From Poriferisodalis multihospitum (GTDB taxonomy: Bacteria > Actinomycetota > Acidimicrobiia > Acidimicrobiales > Poriferisodalaceae), in contig JAPYOI010000314.1 in NCBI GenBank assembly GCA_028278755.1, positions 1-10,492 on the forward strand: DNA of 10,492 nt, written 5' to 3'. Shown here piece after piece: positions 6,353 to 10,492 of the stretch (its first letter is position 1; each line of letters starts with the position of its first letter). A program made the position numbers and the translations under genes. Below the pieces are notes generated by a model that worked only from the letters and a program-made list of their open reading frames with translations, was not told the DNA's origin and did no database searches.

Positions 6353-6537
6353 CGGTCGGCGCCGATCGTTAGCTGGCTCGCTGTTGCGAAGCCCTCTGGG
6401 CGGTCATGGCTTGCATCGCAACGTACTGCTGCCTGCATGTGCCACACGAATGATTTTCCCGCACCTGCGCCCGCATCCGTCGTCACTCGCTCGCTCGTCG
6501 TGCAAGCATCTCGCCCAGAGGCTGAGAGGGGTTGGCT
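6353..6537. promoter_or_regulatory. Divergent intergenic region with an imperfect inverted repeat
   Basis: This 185-bp non-coding stretch must hold the promoters for the minus-strand operon and the plus-strand enoyl-CoA hydratase pseudogene. An imperfect hairpin is visible: GTTGCGAAGCC (6383-6393) pairs with GGCT (6408-6411) and TCGCAAC (6416-6422), with a four-base bulge. On the minus strand it lies about 30-70 nt upstream of the methyltransferase ATG, where it could be an operator or a leader structure. I recognise no known riboswitch and no confident -35/-10 pair. A short CTCG/TCGC tandem occurs near 6485-6500. Confidence 0.3.
6525..6531 (+). promoter_or_regulatory. Shine-Dalgarno fixing the start of the hydratase pseudogene
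   Basis: AGAGGGG ends six bases before ATG 6538. The in-frame TTG at 6532 would be directly adjacent to it, so the ATG is the likelier original start. Confidence 0.6.
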
Positions 6538-7195
6538 ATGGACGAAGTGACCTACGAGGTTGACGGGCACGTGGCAACGATCACGTTGAACCGGCCCGAC
6601 AAGCTCAACGCGATGACCGACGAGATGTATCACGGCATCGGCGAAGCGCTGCTTGCGTCCGACGCTGACTCTGCGGTGCGCTGCACGATCGTGACCGGAA
6701 CCGGCCGGGCGTTCACGTCGGGCCACGACCTCGGCGAGTTCGCGGATCGAGCCGCATGGATGCCGTGGCGTCCCGACCGGTTCGACATCGGGCTGGAAAC
6801 CGCCAAGCCCACGATCGCCGCCATCCAGGGTTATTGCCTGGCGGGCGGGCTGGAGCTGGCGCTGTTCTGCGACATCCGGGTCTGCGACGAGACCGCTCAA
6901 TTCGGCTGCCCGGAGGTGCGCTGGGCGATTTTGCACGGCTACGGCGCGCTGAGGCTGCCGGGGCTCATCGGCTCGTCGGACGCGATGCGGCTGCTGCTGA
7001 CCCGACCAGATCGCCGCCAACGGCCCCGCCGCGATCCGGATGACCAAGGAGATGGCGCTACGCGGCCGTGAGATGTCGCTGGCCGACGGCCTGCGCCTCT
7101 ACCAGGAATACACCCGTGCGGCCTTCGCCTCCCCTGATGCGAAAGAGGGCCTGCGGGCCTTCGCCGAACGTCGCGATCCCGACTACGGCGCTTAG
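6538..7195 (+). pseudogene. Enoyl-CoA hydratase/isomerase, broken by internal deletion and frame change
   Basis: Residues 1-155 (6538-7002) are a normal crotonase N-terminal part: ATITLNRPDKLNAM (13-26), the oxyanion-hole segments GRAFTSGHDL (56-65) and GYCLAGGLELAL (98-109), and CPEVRWAIL with a Glu (126) at the position of one catalytic Glu of enoyl-CoA hydratase. After MRLLLT the frame becomes nonsense and stops at 7071. Crotonase sequence resumes one frame over at 7007 (QIAANGPAAIRMTKEMALRG through ERRDPDYGA) and ends at TAG 7193-7195. The joined pieces give about 217 residues against the usual 255-260, so roughly 40 residues that normally link the two (the GxxIxAxxAxxxGLV region) are missing. 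GACC occurs on both sides of the junction (6999-7002 and 7004-7007). A sequencing or assembly error is possible; the missing block argues for a true deletion. Confidence 0.85.
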
Positions 7196-7354
7196 CGGCT
7201 GAGCCCTGGGCCCGAGCGGCCCGCGAGCGCCAGCGAACAAGAGCGGGCGACAACAGCGCAACTGAGCGCTCGTTGCGGACGATCACCCCGGCGGTCGCAC
7301 GGCAGCATCGGTACGATCCGGGCCCGCTGGGGTTGACGGCGATCCAGGGGTGAT
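7196..7354 (+). promoter_or_regulatory. Intergenic region upstream of the CoA-transferase
   Basis: A 159-bp non-coding stretch. It holds a short inverted repeat, CGCAAC (7257-7262) and GTTGCG (7272-7277) around the palindrome GAGCGCTC (7264-7271), which could be a repressor site or weak hairpin. It also holds a TANNNT-type -10 candidate TACGAT (7312-7317) about 35 nt before the GTG start, without a recognisable -35. CAGGGG (7345-7350), four bases before GTG 7355, is the likely Shine-Dalgarno. Confidence 0.3.
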
Positions 7355-9826
7355 GTGCGAGGCGTTCGGGTACTGGATCTGAGCGATGGACGCGCGGGCG
7401 CTTACTGCGCTCGGCTGCTGGCAATGGCTGGCGCTGATGTGGTGGTGGGCGAAACGCCGGAGGGATCGCACCTGCGGCGATCGCGTGTAATCGACACCGC
7501 CGCCGGCCCAATTTCGGCGGCGTGGGAGTACTTGCGAGCCAATACGGCGAGCGTCGTCATCGATCCCGGCGCCTCGCTGGCCGAGCTGGCCGGTGACACC
7601 GATGTCGTGGTACTGGATGTCGACAGCGATTTGACTGCGACGCAAGCGGAGATCGCAGCGGCCCGAGAGGCACACTCCCGGCTGGTGGCAGCAGCCATCA
7701 CGCCGTACGGCTTCACTGGGCCGAAGTCGGCATGGCGCGCCGGTCCGCTTGAGCATTGGGCGCTGGGCGGGCATATGAGCCTCAACGGCGAGCCAGATCG
7801 ACACCCGCTGCCAGGCGGCGGTCCTTGGTTGACGCATCTGGTCGGGGCGACTGCCGCGATCGGCATCCAGGCAGCACTTGTCAACGTCGCCACAACCGGC
7901 CGCGGCGACCTGGTGGAGGTGTCAGCGCTGGAGGCGCTGGCCAATGCCCACCAGTGGAGCTTCAGCCTGTACACCCACAACGGCGTCACCAAGCGACGGT
8001 GGGGCAACCGCTTCGGCGAGCAGCACCATCCGCTGGCGCTCTATGAATGCATCGACGGCTGGATCTGCATTGCGTCCGTGTCGATCCACCAGTGGGAAGG
8101 CTTCTGCATCGCGATGGACCAGGTGGAGTTGCTGGCGCGGGACGACTTCTACGTCCCCGCCGTGCGATTCGACCACGCCGACGAGCTGGACGAGATCATC
8201 TCCGCCTGGGCCGCCAAGAAGACCGTCGCCGAAGCCGTCGCCGTCCTGCAGGACAACCAAGTTCCCTCCGGCCCGGTGGCCAGCCTCGACGACATGCTGG
8301 CCAGCCCGCAGCTCGCCGCACGCCGTTACTGGACACATCTCCCCGGCGCCGACATCGCGACCGATGAGGTCCGGCTGGGCAAATCGGGTGCCGACGGCGC
8401 ATCAACGGCACGACTGCCCGGACCGCCGGCGCAGATCGAAGGCGCGACGCCGCAATTCCGGCGCGCACCAGCACTCGGAGCGGGCTCCGACGGCACAGCG
8501 TCGGCCGAGCGAGGCTGGCCCGAGCGCATCAGACCGCTCGCGGGCGTGCGGGTCGTCGAGTTCACGATCGCATGGGCCGGCCCGTTGGTGTGCCGGATGC
8601 TCGGCGATCTCGGCGCCGATGTCGTCAAGATCGAGCATCCCACCGCCCGGGGCCTTGCGATGCCGCCCGCGGAGATGATCCTGGCTGAGCGGGGCGAATG
8701 GGAATGGGGACAGCTGCCTGGCCCACTGTCACGCAACGGCATCTTCCTCAACAATGATCCGGGCGACGACTGGTTCAACCGACTGGGTCACTGGAACAAG
8801 ATGAACCGCTCGAAGCGAGGCCTCTGTTTGGACCTGAAGGCTCCCGGCGGACGAGACGTTCTGCGCCGGCTCATTGCCACGGCGGACATCGTGGTGAACA
8901 ACTACAGCCCTCGCGGCGTCCGCTCGGCCGGCATCACCTCGTCCGAACTCCGCGAGATGAACCCAGACATCGTGACGCTCGACATGTCCGGTTTCGGCGC
9001 TACCGGGCCCGACGCCGAGCGCATCAGCTGGGGCCCGGTGCTCGACGCCGCCTCGGGCCTTGCATCCACCACCGGATATCCCGACTCGGGCCCCTACAAG
9101 CAGGGCATCGCGTTCCCCGATGTGGTCGGCGGCCTGCACGGCACGGTCATCGCGCTGGCCGCGTTGTGGCAGCACTGGCACACCGGCGAGCCTGTCGCTG
9201 TCGACCTGTCACAGCTCGAGACCGCGATCAATGTCGCCGGCGACCAGTTCGCCGAAGCCTCCATGCGCCCACCCGGCGCGCCTCACCCGCCTCGCCGGGG
9301 TGCGCGTACTTCGGACGCCGCGCCGGCGGGTGTGTACCGGTGCCGCGGCGACGACGCGTGGCTGACGCTGACGGTCGATGACGACGCGACGTGGAAGTCG
9401 TTGACCGCGTTGCTCGGTGACGCTGAGTGCGAGCCCCGTTGGACGACCGCAGCGGCACGCCATGCCGACCACGACGCCATCGACGCCGTGATCGAACGCT
9501 GGACAGCGACCCGGGACAAGCACGAGGCCGCTGCCGAACTGCAAGCAGTAGGCATCTCAGCCTCAGCAGTCATGACCATCGCCGACATCGTCAACGACGA
9601 CCACAGCGCTTCTCGCGGCCTCATGGTCGACCACGCACGCCCCGGCGAGCAGCCGCAGCTCTTCCCCGGCCTGCCGTTCCGACTCGACGCGACACCAACC
9701 GCTCTCAGCCCGCCCCCAAGACTGGGCCAGCACAACGAAGACATCCTCACCGAACTCGGCTACAACCCCGCCGAGATCACCGACCTCTACAGCCGCAACA
9801 CCATCGCCAACACTCCACCCGACTAG
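7355..9826 (+). CDS. Double-length CaiB/BaiF (class III) CoA-transferase
   Basis: An 823-residue protein made of two class III CoA-transferase halves, about twice the usual 400 residues. The N-terminal half (about 1-375) starts GVRVLDLSDGRAGAYCARLLAMAGADVVV. The C-terminal half (about 395-823) starts GVRVVEFTIAWAGPLVCRMLGDLGADVVKIEHP and keeps the family motifs HWNKMNRSKRGLCLDLKAPGG-type, ADIVVNNYSPRG and FPDVVGG; Asp589 in the last is at the catalytic Asp position that forms the acyl anhydride. The equivalent place in the N-terminal half reads WLTHLVG, with Thr160 instead of Asp, so that half is probably structural. The family moves CoA between acyl-CoA and free acids; fused pairs occur in actinobacterial catabolic loci. 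GTG 7355 is chosen because of the Shine-Dalgarno and because GVRVLDL is the normal start. Substrate unknown. Confidence 0.92.
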   Translation: MRGVRVLDLSDGRAGAYCARLLAMAGADVVVGETPEGSHLRRSRVIDTAAGPISAAWEYLRANTASVVIDPGASLAELAGDTDVVVLDVDSDLTATQAEIAAAREAHSRLVAAAITPYGFTGPKSAWRAGPLEHWALGGHMSLNGEPDRHPLPGGGPWLTHLVGATAAIGIQAALVNVATTGRGDLVEVSALEALANAHQWSFSLYTHNGVTKRRWGNRFGEQHHPLALYECIDGWICIASVSIHQWEGFCIAMDQVELLARDDFYVPAVRFDHADELDEIISAWAAKKTVAEAVAVLQDNQVPSGPVASLDDMLASPQLAARRYWTHLPGADIATDEVRLGKSGADGASTARLPGPPAQIEGATPQFRRAPALGAGSDGTASAERGWPERIRPLAGVRVVEFTIAWAGPLVCRMLGDLGADVVKIEHPTARGLAMPPAEMILAERGEWEWGQLPGPLSRNGIFLNNDPGDDWFNRLGHWNKMNRSKRGLCLDLKAPGGRDVLRRLIATADIVVNNYSPRGVRSAGITSSELREMNPDIVTLDMSGFGATGPDAERISWGPVLDAASGLASTTGYPDSGPYKQGIAFPDVVGGLHGTVIALAALWQHWHTGEPVAVDLSQLETAINVAGDQFAEASMRPPGAPHPPRRGARTSDAAPAGVYRCRGDDAWLTLTVDDDATWKSLTALLGDAECEPRWTTAAARHADHDAIDAVIERWTATRDKHEAAAELQAVGISASAVMTIADIVNDDHSASRGLMVDHARPGEQPQLFPGLPFRLDATPTALSPPPRLGQHNEDILTELGYNPAEITDLYSRNTIANTPPD

Positions 9827-9856
9827 CGGAATGGACGGATAGACCCGAACGCAGTA

Positions 9857-9936
9857 GCTGTGGCGGCGGCAGGCAATTCTGCGACGTTGCGACCTACCGG
9901 ATCGCTGGTCGCAGAATTGCCTGCCGCCGCCACAGC
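9857..9936. repeat. Perfect 29-bp inverted repeat (long hairpin) between convergent genes
   Basis: Bases 9857-9885 are the exact reverse complement of 9908-9936, with a 22-base spacer (9886-9907) that itself contains TGCGACC/GGTCGCA as an alternative pairing. It lies between the stop of the CoA-transferase (9826) and the stop of the convergent SDR gene (9948), where a bidirectional terminator would be expected. No T-run follows on either strand, and a 29-bp perfect stem is much longer than a normal intrinsic terminator. It may instead be a dispersed palindromic (REP- or MITE-like) element. Confidence 0.85.
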
Positions 9937-9947
9937 GGGCGCACGGT

Positions 9948-10492
9948 TCAGGCCATGGTGAGACCGCCGCTGACTGACAGCGTCTGCCCGGTGATGTAGC
10001 CAGCTTCCTCGCTGCACAGGAACACCACGGCGGCAGCAACCTCATGCGGCTGGCCGATGCGCTTCATCGGCACGGCCCGAGCCATAGCCCCGATGATCTT
10101 GTCGCTCGTGTCGGTAGCCGAGGCGATCTCTTCCAGCAGCGGGGTATCGGTCGGCCCCGGGCACACCACATTCGCGGTGATGCCACGGCGCGCTACCTCG
10201 CGGGCGATGGTCTTGGTGAAAGCGATCACGCCGCCCTTGGCGCCGGCATATACAGCCTCGCCCGACGAACCGACACGGCCGGCATCGGAACCGATGTTCA
10301 CGATCCGCCCGAAGCCTGCTTCGATCATGGCGGGCAGGCAACCGTGCGTCGTGCGCAGCGGACCCTTGTAGTTGATCTCGATGACACGATCCCAGAAGTC
10401 CTCGTCGGTCGCCACGAACGGTGTCAGCACATCCCAGCCGGCGCAGTTGACCAGTACTTCAACCGGTCCCAGTTGGTCGGTCGCCGACATCA
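9948..10492 (-). CDS. Short-chain dehydrogenase/reductase, BadH/FabG-like (N-terminus outside window)
   Basis: The frame is open to the right edge, so the N-terminal NAD(P)-binding part with TGxxxGxG is not visible; the ATG at 10490 is probably internal. In the visible 180+ residues (numbered from that Met) are LVNCAGWD (13-20, NNAG-type motif with Cys replacing the second Asn), INYKGPLRTTHG, catalytic Ser68 (NIGSDAGRVGSS), Tyr81 and Lys85 (YAGAK), the PGPTDTPLL segment (111-119), and the usual C-terminus YITGQTLSVSGGLTMA. The run GSDAGRVGSSGEAVYAGAKG resembles BadH, the 2-hydroxycyclohexanecarboxyl-CoA dehydrogenase, more than generic FabG. Together with the CoA-transferase and the hydratase remnant this fits acyl-CoA ring or chain degradation. 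The exact substrate is not decided by sequence. Confidence 0.92.
   Translation of the reverse strand, partial: MSATDQLGPVEVLVNCAGWDVLTPFVATDEDFWDRVIEINYKGPLRTTHGCLPAMIEAGFGRIVNIGSDAGRVGSSGEAVYAGAKGGVIAFTKTIAREVARRGITANVVCPGPTDTPLLEEIASATDTSDKIIGAMARAVPMKRIGQPHEVAAAVVFLCSEEAGYITGQTLSVSGGLTMA

Noticed and set aside
6485..6500. Short CTCG/TCGC tandem
   Set aside because: Only about three imperfect units; no support for a functional repeat.
6515..6537. GGCTGAGAGGGG before the hydratase resembles the CTGAGA box of a TPP riboswitch
   Set aside because: The remaining conserved parts (ACCTGA-type segment and closing helices) are absent, and the coding region begins immediately. It is better read as the ribosome binding site.

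Overview
The window looks like chromosomal DNA of a high-GC actinomycete. The inference rests on third-codon GC bias in every gene, GTG starts, an encoded-CCA tRNA, and a CoA-ester gene set (CaiB/BaiF CoA-transferase, enoyl-CoA hydratase, BadH-like dehydrogenase) typical of Acidimicrobiia and relatives. No rRNA, phylogenetic marker, transposase or CRISPR array is present, so the taxonomy is only a guess.

Left part (1-1203, + strand): the tail of an unrecognised gene, a small DUF1330 protein, tRNA-Ala(TGC), and a DUF1801 protein whose ATG shares its A with the last base of the tRNA CCA end.

Central part (1256-6352, - strand): five genes in one direction with gaps of about 50 bp or less, transcribed as homocysteine S-methyltransferase, then a conserved protein of unknown function, then a UGSC-family protein, then a BNR/Asp-box beta-propeller, then a TTC38-like TPR protein. 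The key point is that the third gene is broken in any standard translation by a TGA at 3945-3947. That TGA lies exactly at the U of a U-G-S-C motif, with family sequence continuing on both sides and a SECIS-like stem-loop just downstream. It is best read as one 292-residue selenoprotein (Sec95), not as two ORFs or a pseudogene. It is translationally coupled by an ATGA overlap to the preceding gene, which suggests that the two work together. The methyltransferase at the head of the operon suggests sulfur, selenium or one-carbon chemistry, but the substrate cannot be read from the sequence.

Right part (6538-10492): an enoyl-CoA hydratase/isomerase gene broken by an internal deletion and frame change, a double-length CaiB/BaiF CoA-transferase whose N-terminal half lacks the catalytic Asp, a perfect 29-bp inverted repeat between convergent genes, and a BadH/FabG-like SDR running off the right edge on the - strand. 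These genes fit acyl-CoA (fatty, alicyclic or steroid-type acid) degradation.
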